A DNA stretch of 64,000 nucleotides, taken from assembly GCA_022496205.1 (NCBI GenBank), contig WTXD01000032.1, positions 1 through 64,000 on the forward strand, written 5' to 3'. The notes under the pieces are model-generated. The model saw only the letters and a list, made by a program, of their open reading frames with translations, did not search any database and was not told the DNA's origin. Within the stretch, counting starts at the first letter, position 1. Each line of letters begins with the position of its first letter. This stretch comes from Gloeopeniophorella convolvens. Taxonomy: Eukaryota > Basidiomycota > Agaricomycetes > Russulales. Of the stretch, positions 52,422 to 63,400 are shown piece by piece. Position numbers and translations under genes: made by a program.

Positions 52422-53852
52422 ATGATGATGCTCCAGAAACCCGTACACTTACTCGCCTCGCCCTCGTCCCATAGGAGACACCCCTCGGCGCCCCCGGCAG
52501 TCCTCGTACAGCCCACCCGCGTCCCCGGCTTGCTCTCGCTCTCCCGCCCGCCCACCCAGACGCCCCCGCGGCCGGCTAACAATCAGCAGCAGAACTATCA
52601 GAACAACCAACGCCAGCCCCGCTCTACACACACCAAGCAGAGCAGGGCCGCTGGTCGCCAGTCCCTCCCCAACATCGCTGCACTGCCCCCGCAGCCCGAA
52701 GAGGCGACCAAGGCTCCTGCGCCAGCTGCTCGCGCAGCAAAGTCTCATACGCCTTCCGCGGCCACATCCGCCGTATCAGACAAGCCACCACGTGGCCGTC
52801 AAAGCGCCAAACAAGCCAAGGACAAATCGACGACCAGGTAAGATACTCCTTCGGCTCATCTTGCTCCCCCCGCTCCGCAGGTTCTCTGATGTCGTCCCCT
52901 TTGCCGCAGGAGCCCCTCCCAGTCTCTCGTTCGCAAGAACAACTCCCGGCGATATCCCGCGCAGCATCACCAGGGTTCTCCGCCCAACACGTCCACCCTC
53001 ATCTCCTCGCAGGCAGAGGCAAACAACAACCGCCCCGCTCAAGCTCGTTCCCAATCCCTTCACCTTCGTCAGCATAACCCGTTCGATCCCTTCCTCGTCT
53101 CGTCTGAGAGCGAGTCCGACAATCCTCCCTCGACCCCCGCCAAGGCCAACCCCCCCGTACGCCCCGCGCCCAAGCTTGCGTCCCGCCCTACTGGCAAGCT
53201 TGCCCGCCGCCGCGAAAACGTTCCTGATGCCCTGTCCACCCCGACCCCGTCCAAGGCCGTCTCGGTTCCCCGCTCGCGCAACCAGGCTCGCCCCCGTGAG
53301 AGCCGTGCGATGAACCTTTCTCGCTCCGTGCCCGCGCTTTCCACCATTCCCTCGGGCAACTCTGCGGTTGACGTGTTCCCCATCTGCGATGATCTCACCG
53401 ACGCAGAGGACGGACACCGTGATGACGATGACGACGTCTTTTTGTCTTCGACCCCCTCGCACATCAAGGGTGGTCCCGTCACCTGGCAACAATCGCTCGT
53501 CGTCTATGACGATGGCCCTCGCACCGCACCCTTGTCCTCGCCGCGTGGAGGCTTCCCGTTCAACACGAAGCCCATTTCCACTCCCACGCCCGAGCGTAGG
53601 CGCCAGCATGTTCGTTCTCCGAGTGAGGGCGTCTTCAATCTTCCCATGGACGAGGACACGTCATTCTCTTCCCTTTCGGACGCATCAGAGGAACTGAAGG
53701 CCATGGTCGGTCTTGTTCCCCGCCGCCGCATCGCTTCCGCCGCCTCGACCCCCATGGGCAAGAAGAATTTCTGGGCGAGCTCCAAGTTCCAGAACTCTCC
53801 CAGCCCTGACACCTTGCCCGTGCCCGCGTTCAAGGTGCAGGCGACCGTCTGA
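52422..53852 (+). CDS. Disordered protein with a C-terminal EDC1/PNRC-type decapping motif
   Basis: Exons 52422-52837 and 52910-53852 join in phase to 452 residues. Almost the whole protein is Pro/Ser/Gln/Arg-rich and predicted by eye to be disordered, with an acidic patch (DDLTDAEDGHRDDDDD, about residues 320-336). The last 35 residues hold FWASSKFQNSPSPDTLPVPAF. This fits the pattern of yeast Edc1/Edc2 and human PNRC2 activating peptides, in which a small segment with LPxPxF or LPKPPxxW contacts the Dcp1 EVH1 domain and stimulates mRNA decapping. That makes it a probable cytoplasmic decapping enhancer. The inference rests on this one motif. Three ATGs in a row open the frame. Confidence 0.68.
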
Positions 53853-56800
53853 TTTGGCGGCTCCCTTGTTCGAGGTTGGTTGTCCAACCGTCCGATCTAT
53901 CTATCTTTTCATTTATTCCGGCTCGACAGTTTTTGCGTTCTGGTCGGTTGTCCCTTGAGCTCCATCCACTCTCCCGGAGGTCTTCTCTCCTTCTCAAAAA
54001 GCCTGACCTGGCGTCGATCAAATTATTCCTTCAATATCCACCACCTGGCGTTGACACGTCGGGCCATCCCACCTCCTTTCCCGATATCATTATTTCCTCG
54101 ACGTTTGGTTCTTGCTCTCTGCTCTCTGTGGTTTTAGCGTTCATCTCTGGGCCCAAGCGCAACCGACTAGATCTCAAATCTCTATATTCCAGGCAACACA
54201 TCACCCCCGTCAAGGTTTCATTTTACTGCAACACCCGTCTTTCCTCCCTTCTTGGTCGACTTCGATATTTCTTCCAAGTCGTCGATCCGACCGCCGCTAT
54301 CACTTGCTCGAGATTGCGCGTCTTTTTCTGTCTCTTTCTTCTGTCTCCATATCGGCTCTCATGTTTCATCAACGACACATCGCATGCTTTCGCATCTCGC
54401 ATTGGCATTCTTTCACTTTCGGCCTCCGCACAAATAGAAAGGAGCAGTCCGAAGTTGTAACAAAAGAGCGACCAAGGCCGGTTTAACATATCTACGAAAA
54501 CTCCAATCGCAAGAACCCCATCCCATCTCCCACCGCCAACCGCATCTATACGCTACATCGGTCTTCCCCGTTGACGACCCTGCTTATTTATCACCCCCTC
54601 TGTCGCGTCTCAGCCTTGCGCCACGGACACAACGCACAGGGGTTATTTCTCCCCGGCCTGCCATTGCCATGTGTTCTTGGTTCTTGGACCGTTATCCCTC
54701 CCCTGCCAATCCCAGCTTAATATATATCCCCTCGCCGTTCGCGTGCGCTTTCTCGTTCCCCTCTGCACGCGGATTCAGTATTTACGCTCCGTGCTCCGGT
54801 CTTATCTCTTCTTCTCGTGTATCCAGTACCGATATCCCCCTTTTCACCCATCGTTGCATAGCCCCCCTCGTCCTATCACCGCCCCACCCTTTTCACCAAG
54901 TTATTCTCTTGCTTCTTGTGTGTATTAGTGACTATTCTCCTCCTTGGGACGAGGACGCCGTGCTTCGATCTTCTTTTGCGGACGCCCTCTAGTATTTTTG
55001 GCTTGCAGGTTTCAACTGCCGTGTATGTTATTGGTGACTGCTGTGAGTACCTCACTGCGCCCTCGCTCGATCGTTTGGCTGATGTGCCATCTCCAGTGCC
55101 CCTGTGTCTATCAACTCGCGTACATGCGTACTTACCACCTCTCCCGTCCCCTACGCCCACCCTACGCGGAGTGACGAGTCGGCGTGCGTTGGTCCTGTCA
55201 CGCATGTCTCAAGACGACTTTTGCTCTGCATCCGCCATCCATTTCTCGGTTATCGGATTTGTCCATCACACACTCGTTGCATCTTTCCCGTTTCACTCGT
55301 AGATCTTCCATCCCGTCGGCTGCTATCTGTCCGCCCTTCCTCCCGACATCGCACAAGATTCCCCTCTCTTGCCATCGTGCTCGACATCACTATCGTGTCC
55401 ATATGCGTTCACCCCTTGGTGTGTATTGCTCCGGTGCAGTGCTCTGGCAGGAAGTGTTGAGGGCGGGGAGGACAACGGAACAGAACGTATATATGAACAG
55501 TACAAGTTGTATCGCCGTCGTTGCGCTGTGGTTCAAATCAAAGTTGGTTCAAGTAAATTGGCAGCGTGACGGTGCAAGTGGAATGTGAACGTCCGAGTCT
55601 GCGACGACTGCGGAGGTGCTGTCATCGTGACGAGGACGTTCTCGGTCTCCGCTATCTGCCATCACGCGTCACCCTGCACATATGCACATGGCACCAGTTC
55701 TCGTACATGGCGCGTGGACCGCTGTCGTCATTGCTGTAAGATGCATTCACTGATATCAGGGTCCTACACAGGATTGTTGTTGTATAGTATCAACGCCGTC
55801 GGCGGAGGCGGTGGCAATGGCTGCCGCACACCTGGCACCCTCTGGACCTTCACGGCATCCGAAGAAGCTTCTAGATGGTGGTACATCAGCGGGACGGTGG
55901 TAGATAAGTCGCACGCACAGCTGCCCAGTCCTATCAACTACTTACAGGTGATGTCCGTAGCAGTGTTTAGGGTCGCCTGGCGCATGGCACGTTGCACGGG
56001 GCAGTGCTACTAGTATCCGTAACAGACTGGCCGAGCGAAGACTGCCAGTTGTTCGCATGCCGGAGGCGCCGCTACTTTGCCCTTTGTGGTTCTGTGTATG
56101 TGGTTCTATTCCGAGGAACTGACGTGCGCAGTGCGTGTACAGCCCCGGCGCGCCGAGGTCTGCACCTTTTGAGTTGGGCGCGAGCAGCTGGGATGGCAGG
56201 GTGCTTTGTTGTGTCTGTTGGCGGTGAAATAAGGTTCTGTCAGCGGGCACCTGCGCGAGGCTGCGCCTGTTACTCTTGGCGCCTACGCTCCGCGGATCCA
56301 TCATCATCCACTGCCGATCGGGGAACTTGAAGCAAACTGGGAACAACATGCACGGTCGATACTGGTACTTAGCCAACATGGCAATAACGAATCTTTACAC
56401 GGTCCCGTAGGCCACGAGTACAGTTGGGATTCAGTACTGAAATGTTTCGCTACTGATGCCAGCCAACATTTGTTTTCGCAAGATAATCCGAAATAAAGAA
56501 ATGAGAATCTCGTGCTAAACCATTGTGACGCCTGGGAACTTCGATGACAGTTGCCGCATCAAACACCCCGAATATGATTCGTGTACCATGGTCGATGCGA
56601 GCTGAACTGACAGTGGCGATAAGCAGACAGTTGGCATGGCGGAGGTACAGAAAGACATCTACAAATCACTTAACTTCGTGTTCCGCTCTTGTTATGTCAA
56701 CCCTTGTCAACCCCGCCTGTGTCCAGAGACGACGGCGGCTGATGTACGTCACGCACTCACTGTCCACCTCAATGACGGAACTGGTTATTGCTGGTCTTGC

Positions 56801-57127
56801 ATTGAAGTAAGGGAATATACACTCTCGGTGGCCCACACGTACTCTGCATCTCCAGTACCTTCCGTCTTTCTGGATTGAAGCCGGCTCCAGCGGAATCGGT
56901 GGCCTTATCGCCTAGCCCCGCGACCACTTGGGGAGGGCCCGGAGGGGGCGACTACGACGTACGTTATCGGACGGGTTTAGAACTCACATTTCTTTATGTG
57001 TATGTGGACGCAAAAAGCAATGGGCCTCGTGTTTGCACCGTGCGGCCTCTCCTCGAGTCTACAGCTCACACCCATCTCTGCTGTTCTCGCATCTTGGTGG
57101 CCAGACCCCCTCTCCTCCGAGATTATC
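53853..57127. other. 3.3-kb gene-poor region, pyrimidine-rich in its first half
   Basis: From about 53880 to 55400 the plus strand is strongly C+T-rich with no convincing gene. It may be a long 3' untranslated region of the preceding gene or leader sequence of an unannotated transcript. From 55400 to 57127 only short frames are seen. A dispersed repeat copy lies at 56668-56731. Confidence 0.4.
56668..56731 (+). repeat. Dispersed repeat, copy 2
   Basis: It matches 11256-11310 (ACTTAACTTCGTGTT, CGCTCTTGTT, CGCCTGT, CCAGAGACG) with a few substitutions and an extra CCTTGTCAA. The two copies lie 45 kb apart in the same orientation. Confidence 0.6.
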
Positions 57128-57859
57128 ATGGTGGGGTCTGTCCTTCGGGCGATCCTCCTCACCCTTTTCTGCAAATTCCGAGACTTGTCGAAGGCTCTCT
57201 TGAAGGCCCACCGAAAGCATTTGGCTTTGGTATTGGCCGTCGTCAGCCGTGGTTTGGAGGTGCTTCGCTCGTTGCTCAGAAAGAGCCGGCTTCAAGGATC
57301 CAGACAGGACCAGCCGACACTCCCGCAGACTGACACGCGCTCAGGGTCAGCTGTTATCCCTCCCTCCCCTCCCCCGTTCAGCAACGTGGCCGCCGCTAGC
57401 GCGCTTCCCACTATCCTGAGGACATCGAGCGATCACGACCAGCCAACCCTGTCAAATGCCCAACCCGAAACGAGCTCGTCTTATCAAGATCCCCTTTCTT
57501 CCACTGCCTCCCTCGGCCAACCCTCCGATCCCTCCATTAGGGACCATGGAGTCAATGTCAGACTTTCGCGTACACTAAAGAAAGGCTCTCGCGAGCCTAT
57601 TCACACATCGATCAGCCAGCCTTCTCGACGCCACAGCAGAGGTATATCGCAGTCAGACGAAAATTTGGGAATGCATCAGTCTCGGAGGCTGCCGCCAACG
57701 CGCCAGCATCTTCCGGACCCGCCGTATGCTCAGACTATCGAAGACCCCCACAACCCCGTGCGCGTCCGCAGTTTCGTCGCAGAATCAACACATGAACGAG
57801 TTCCGCAGACGTCTCGCCCTTTGTCCCAAATATCAGACTCTTACTTGCCTGAGGGATAG
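57128..57859 (+). CDS. Hypothetical Ser/Pro-rich protein with an N-terminal hydrophobic segment
   Basis: The frame from ATG 57128 runs 243 residues and is open further upstream. The N-terminus has a hydrophobic stretch (VLRAILLTLF) followed by an amphipathic basic helix (KALLKAHRKHLALVLAVVSRGLEVLRSLLRK). The rest is Ser/Pro/Gln-rich and disordered-looking. I recognise no family. A neighbouring frame (57726-58058) stays open beyond the stop and has comparable composition, so a 3' intron may be missing from the model. Coding status is only moderately supported. Confidence 0.4.
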   Translation: MVGSVLRAILLTLFCKFRDLSKALLKAHRKHLALVLAVVSRGLEVLRSLLRKSRLQGSRQDQPTLPQTDTRSGSAVIPPSPPPFSNVAAASALPTILRTSSDHDQPTLSNAQPETSSSYQDPLSSTASLGQPSDPSIRDHGVNVRLSRTLKKGSREPIHTSISQPSRRHSRGISQSDENLGMHQSRRLPPTRQHLPDPPYAQTIEDPHNPVRVRSFVAESTHERVPQTSRPLSQISDSYLPEG

Positions 57860-58848
57860 CGGTCTACTAAGTGCCCTAACAGCTGATGTTGAAGCAGTCA
57901 TCGTATCTAAGTCAACACGACCATCCAATCTTCGGCTTGGAACCCGTGGCGATTGCTTTCAGCACCCCGTGGGCATTGCTAGCATGGAGGTGCGTGCATC
58001 CTTCGACTTAAGGACGCCCCTCGGTGTTCATACTTCTGACCTTTCTTTAACACCATAAAGTTGTTCTTCGTCGCAATCTTCATCCTATACTTCCGGTCTG
58101 CGAGCGTCTTCATTCACCTTTCGATCGCTGTCATGGCTGCCATTGTCTCTGCACTTGTTGCGTGGTGCATTCAAGCTACTTCCTGGGAAGGGGAAGGATC
58201 GCTGTAGTGGCACCACTCACGAGAGTTGCGTCATGCGTGGAAGCATAAAATCTACGCTATCTTGCGCTGGTACACACTGCTCTATTCCTTTCGGCATAGG
58301 ACGGTTCAAGGTGACACTCCCACCCTCCGCCTACAATGTCAAATGGTACCGGTGAGGGCGAAGCGTCGATACGGGATCATGAGGGTGGCGTTTAGGCGTA
58401 TGTAAACCACTGAGCTTCGGTCATTCGTGAGTGCTGTTTGTAGTACGCATTGCTACGATGACATGACCAGTTTTGTCTCAAGTCAGTCCAGCTAGCATGT
58501 ATGCAAAATGTCTCAGTACCGGGCTACCGAATATCGCCAATGGGGGTCACCAGCTTGATCCGTATATAGGATCGATGCGCCTACGTACAAACTCGACGCA
58601 CCATCGACATTCCCGGTACCAATACTTGTAAAATATTGTATTTACGTATTTCATCCCTACCACCAATGGGACAGGCATCTAGTGCAATTATTTGAGCACG
58701 ACGATGCTGCATGCAATGATATAGTATAGGATACACTCGCGCTGTCTGTATGTGCTTTGTTATATATCGAGGGCACACATACACTCGTACAGCTATATTG
58801 CTCATCAATATGCAAGTCCTTCTTTTGAGTCGCGCTCCACAGGTGCAT
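57860..58848. other. Intergenic region
   Basis: No supported gene apart from the possible extension of the preceding frame to about 58058. The last 300 bases are AT-rich and should contain the 3' end of the convergent homoserine dehydrogenase gene. Confidence 0.35.
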
Positions 58849-60189
58849 TTATACGAGCCGCAGCAGATCGCTCAGCACCCCCATCGCCGTGACCGCTGCG
58901 CCGGCACCGGCACCCTGCACGATCAGCGGCCGCGCGCCGTAGCGCGCCGTGTGGAACATGATGATGTTGTCCGCGCCGCCGAGGGAGGTTGCGAATGCGT
59001 GCGTACTCGGGTACCTGCATCTGCTCGTCAGCATCCACACAACTAGCCGTTGTTGGATTGCGCGCACCGCTCGAGGCTGGCGCGCGTGGTGCCCTTCTCG
59101 ACGTCGATCACGCCGACGTAGCGCAGCACCGTGCCCGCCCGTGCAGCGTCCGCACGCAGCCCTGCGTAGTATTCGTCGTGCGCCACCAGAGCGTCGAGGA
59201 AAGCCTCGCCGGTGGACGGGAGGGCAGATCCCTGTAACGCAGGCGGGACGAGCGAGATCGTCGGCACGGAAAGGTGGCCCTCGGGGAGCGCAGAGCGCAG
59301 AGATGGGATGAGCCGGGCCAGGATAGTCAGCTTGCGTGCAACGTCCGCGCCAGCGAGGTCTTCCGCAGGGTGGGGCTCCTACACGCTGGATCAGAAGGAC
59401 AGTGAAGGGAGGAGGGAGAAGGCGCACGGTATATCCCTTCTCCCGCGCGGCGCGCACGACCTCGGAGAACGCAGGCCCGCCCTCGACTCCCGGCCGCGAA
59501 AACTCGTTGAAGATGTAGCTCAGCGTGCCCGAGAGCACGCCCTCGACCTTCTTCACCTCGTCGCCCGTGCCCACGAGGTCCTTCAGCGTCCCGACGACCG
59601 GCAGCCCCGCGCCGACCGTCGCCTCGTGCAGGCACCGCGCGCCGCCCTCGAGCGCCGCGGACAGGAGCGCGTCGTACGCGTCCTGCGGGCCCGCAAACGC
59701 GCGCTTATTCGGCGTCACGACGTGCACGCCTGCGCGCAGCAGCGCGGGGTATGCACGCGCGATTCCCTCCGCCGCGGTGTTATCCACGAGCACCGCGTCC
59801 TCGCCGGGGCGTACGAGGGCCGCAAGTGCGCGAGTGAGCGCGGGCAGGTCCGGCGGGGTGCGCGCGGCGCTGAGGGCGGCGCGCCAGTCCCAGGTGGGGT
59901 TGGATGAGGTGAGTGGGAGGCCAGCGGGGTCGAAGAGAGATGCGGTAGAGGAGGCGAGACCGACGAGGCGGAAGGGGTGCGGGGGCGGGAAGGCCTGCAG
60001 CTGGTGCAGGAACTCGGCGCCGACGAGGCCGACGCCGACCACGGCGACGGCGATGGTGCGCGTGGTGGATTTTGAATCGTTGAGTCCGGACATGGTGGTG
60101 TAGAGCAGGCGGGTGCTGGATAGTGCAGCGCGAGGTGCAGAGAGGAGGCCGCTGAGGCTCCGCAGGCCTGATGATGCGATTCTTGCCAT
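58849..60189 (-). CDS. HOM6: Homoserine dehydrogenase
   Basis: Exons 59428-60189, 59068-59378 and 58849-59014 join in phase to 412 residues. It reduces aspartate semialdehyde to homoserine with NAD(P)H, the branch step to threonine and methionine. Visible: the nucleotide-binding VAVVGVGLVGAEFL, NTAAEGIARAYP, VVTPNKRAF, the substrate-site GTLSYIFNEF, ADVARKLTILAR with catalytic Asp/Lys, and the C-terminal GAGAGAAVTAMGVLSDLLR. It is monofunctional, without an aspartokinase or ACT domain. Two in-frame starts are possible. ATG 60093 gives 380 residues, close to the usual size. ATG 60189 adds 32 residues rich in Arg, Ser and Leu with no acidic residue (MARIASSGLRSLSGLL), like a mitochondrial presequence. 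Confidence 0.93.
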   Translation of the reverse strand: MARIASSGLRSLSGLLSAPRAALSSTRLLYTTMSGLNDSKSTTRTIAVAVVGVGLVGAEFLHQLQAFPPPHPFRLVGLASSTASLFDPAGLPLTSSNPTWDWRAALSAARTPPDLPALTRALAALVRPGEDAVLVDNTAAEGIARAYPALLRAGVHVVTPNKRAFAGPQDAYDALLSAALEGGARCLHEATVGAGLPVVGTLKDLVGTGDEVKKVEGVLSGTLSYIFNEFSRPGVEGGPAFSEVVRAAREKGYTVRLLPPPFTVLLIQRVGAPPCGRPRWRGRCTQADYPGPAHPISALCAPRGPPFRADDLARPACVTGICPPVHRRGFPRRSGGARRILRRAACGRCTGGHGAALRRRDRRREGHHARQPRAVRAIQQRLVVWMLTSRCRYPSTHAFATSLGGADNIIMFHTARYGARPLIVQGAGAGAAVTAMGVLSDLLRLV

Positions 60190-60409
60190 TCTGCGAGATC
60201 GATGGAATCACTCATGGCTTTGCCAGCGCAGGCGCTGAGCTGGCAGCGGGCGCTTGATACACTATAACCTCCAGGGGCCTGTGATAGTCCTAGACGACGT
60301 GGGAGTGCTCGCGGAACACAATGGTACATAACACGGAAAGAAGCCTGAAGAACATCATGAAGTGCAAATAACAGGCGAGCGTGCAAACATTCCCCCCTGG
60401 ACCCGCTCG
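60190..60409. promoter_or_regulatory. Spacer carrying the HOM6 promoter
   Basis: It is 220 bases between the stop of the upstream same-strand WD40 gene and the longer HOM6 start. No TATA box is evident (only ACACTATAACC near 60260). Confidence 0.4.
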
Positions 60410-63400
60410 CTACGCCGCACCTGCATCGAAGTGGAGGCTGGGCACCTGCGACAACACCGAGATGAAACTCTGCGCGTCGTCATCGTCATCATCCTCGTCA
60501 TCGCCATCATCCTCGTCCGTGCTCTTGTCTTTCTCGTCATGTTCGTGGTCGAGGTCGTACTCGTAATGTCCGCTGTCAAACCCGCCGTTCTTGGAATCGT
60601 ACCTGACCGTACTGAAGAGTCGCGGGTCCTGAGAGATCCACGACTGTGTATCGGGGATGAATGCGGCTTCAACGCGGCTGGGTGCGCGGGGGTTCTCTTG
60701 GGATACCACGGCTGCCGCCTCATCGCTGTGCGAGCTGTCGCCAGGGATGGGCTTTGCTGGTGACGTCCAGATTTGCACAGTGCCATCATGGCTGCCCGTG
60801 GCGAACATGAAAGGGGTGGCGGCGGGGTTCCAGGTGATGCAGGTCAGGTCGCCGCCTATAGCGGGTGCACGGATGTGGTGCAGGAACGATGCTGACTCGC
60901 GGTCCCAGATGTGGATATCCCCAACTGTCGCGTCAAGCAGGAGAATCAACAAAGGTTCGGTGACACCACGAGCTCTCGCCCCACCTTTCCCCGCACACAG
61001 CACAAGCTCATCGTCCGTTCCTCCAAAGTAGCTTGGCCCAGCGAACTCCATGGGTACCTTTGGGATATAAGCATGCCGAAGTGTGAGCTTCGACGTGACG
61101 GGGGCGTCGACCTTCTCCCACTCGGACGTGAACGTCAACTTCCACAGCTGAGGTGGGACCTGCAGAGTCCAATGAGACCGACGGCGAGCAACTGACTTGT
61201 GACTGACCTTTGACTCATAACTGACCAGGACAGATTGGCCGTTGTGCGCGAGCGCGATGTGTCGAATGTTGTGGAGGACAGGGACTCGGCTACAAAGAAG
61301 TATGTAAGAGCCACGCCACACACCCAGAGGTCGCTCACGTTTCTACACATCTAACATCCAGGTTCCAAACTATGGAGTATGGGTAAGCGATGTAGGGAAG
61401 GGACAACTTTGGAGAAAGATACCAAATATCTGTTTCTCAGCCCGACATTTGTTAGGGCGGAGGCCGGTGCTCGAGGCTGTAATGATACCATAGCCAATCA
61501 ATCGTTGACCATCAGGCATCACGCAAACTTCCTGGATCTTCAAACGTTCGATATGGTACATGTCCAGCTCCTGGATACATGTAAGCGCATGGGCACTCCA
61601 CCTCGAAGGACTGTCATGAGGGCGCACCTGGCCCGTCAAATCCTGAATAAAGCACACCGTGCTTCAATGGTCGTGCGTCGTCATAGGGCACTGTGAATCA
61701 CCTACCAGTCTGTGAACGTTGGAACCCTCGACTGACATGAACGCTGCGGGACCACTTTATGATCGCCCTATCGCGGGGAAGACATGTGGGGGACTAACCT
61801 TCGCCTCCGGGCAGCCAGCAGACGGACTGCACAGGAAGGCTCCTGTCGATGGACTGGCGACACACACCGGCCTTTCATGGAGGACAATGAGAACGATGCC
61901 ACTGAGATCCTTGCGTCTGGCTCACATCGGTCCAGATTTTGATGGAGTGGCTCAGCTTGGTTAGAAGGAAGTTGCCCCTCGGCGACCTGTTTGGGACACG
62001 TTGGACGCGGAAATAGGTCACCTAAGATAAATGACGCACCACGCAACCTGGCTCACAGGCTCCGAATGGGCCAATGTCTTATGGTACGTGAATGAAGCCT
62101 GAGGTGCGTGAATGAGGGATGACGGTAACCCTGCACGCAGCTGTACCCTTACCCCAGTGCTGAAGATGACCGAAGTCTGGTCCCAGCTACCAGACGCGCG
62201 TCATCAACAAGCTGACCACATCAATGGGCGACGGACGCTTACCTCGAGGTAGCCAGGAACTTGCCATCTGGCGAGAACTGCAGTTGGCGCACGAGGGCTT
62301 GATGCGCGGCGAAGTCCTGAGTCGGCCGAAGTTCCTTGAGCAACGGTGCAAGCCTCGCTACTCGCGAGCTGCGGATGATGCCCCGCAGCTCTTCCTGGCG
62401 GGTATCCAATATTGGAGCAAATCGGCCCGGCGTCGGGCCGTGTCTGGGAAAGATGCCAGTGGTCTGCCGCATCATCATGGAGCGGAGGGCCCGCGCAAAG
62501 CGTGCTCTGCGAGGCGAAACCACTACAGTCGAGTCCTTCGGGTCGAGTCCGTCGGGACTGGTTGGACTGGCAGGTGGACTGGCAGGGATAGTATCGACCT
62601 CTATGGATTCGGTTCGCGGCGTGGTGTCGGATGGTGCAAGCTGGTGGGGTGACATGTGCGCATAATCTGGGGCTGCACGGTCTAATGAGTTCCACGACGA
62701 CGTCGGCCCGAGGGTATGCGCTGTCCGACGCTTGAACCGCTGGAGGAGGGTCACTTTTGCGTGGGCCAACGCAATCCGGATTCTGTTCATGGCGTAGGAC
62801 AGTTGTCGGAGTGTCAGCACCGGGCGGACGAGCTTCCAAATATCCACGAATAGTTCCCGTAACCATTTCGACCCTTTATGCTTATTGAAGACCCAGCGTT
62901 CCAGAACGAACCATGTTGACACTGTGACTAGCCCAAAGCTGCTGAAAGCGGTGAAGATGGTGGTAATAGCGGACACAGCTGGATTCTAGGGGTGTTTGTG
63001 AGCATTACGGATGCGTGCGTCGTTCGTGGATAGTGCGCTTAGCCGTACCTGTCCTGAGGAGTATGCGAAAAGTACCAGGCCAATGGAGAAGCATGCCACA
63101 GAGACGACAAGAAAGACCAAGGGTGTGTGCTTGAGCCATACTAGGACCCACCAGGGGACTTGATGGCTTGGGGAACGGCTATCCATGCGCATGCGTCAGC
63201 CAACGGTGGGAAAGACGCCCCTGAAGGTATCGGCGTACTATGCTGATTGTTTCCAAGTCAGTCCGAGGAGGCTGTTAACAGCTGCGGCGATGCTGAACAC
63301 CATAGAGGTGAACCAAAAGGCATTAACAGCATCTGCGAGAGCAGTTCCAACAGTTTGATACGAGAACTGAAGCGTTGTCGCTGTGACGGCAGAGAAGAAT

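Noticed and set aside
59212..60103. Plus-strand frames antisense to homoserine dehydrogenase
   Set aside because: They are opposite a well-conserved enzyme and have no recognisable features of their own.
62224..62665. Plus-strand frames opposite the WD40 gene linker
   Set aside because: The minus-strand reading carries the family blocks before and after, and the plus frame has none.
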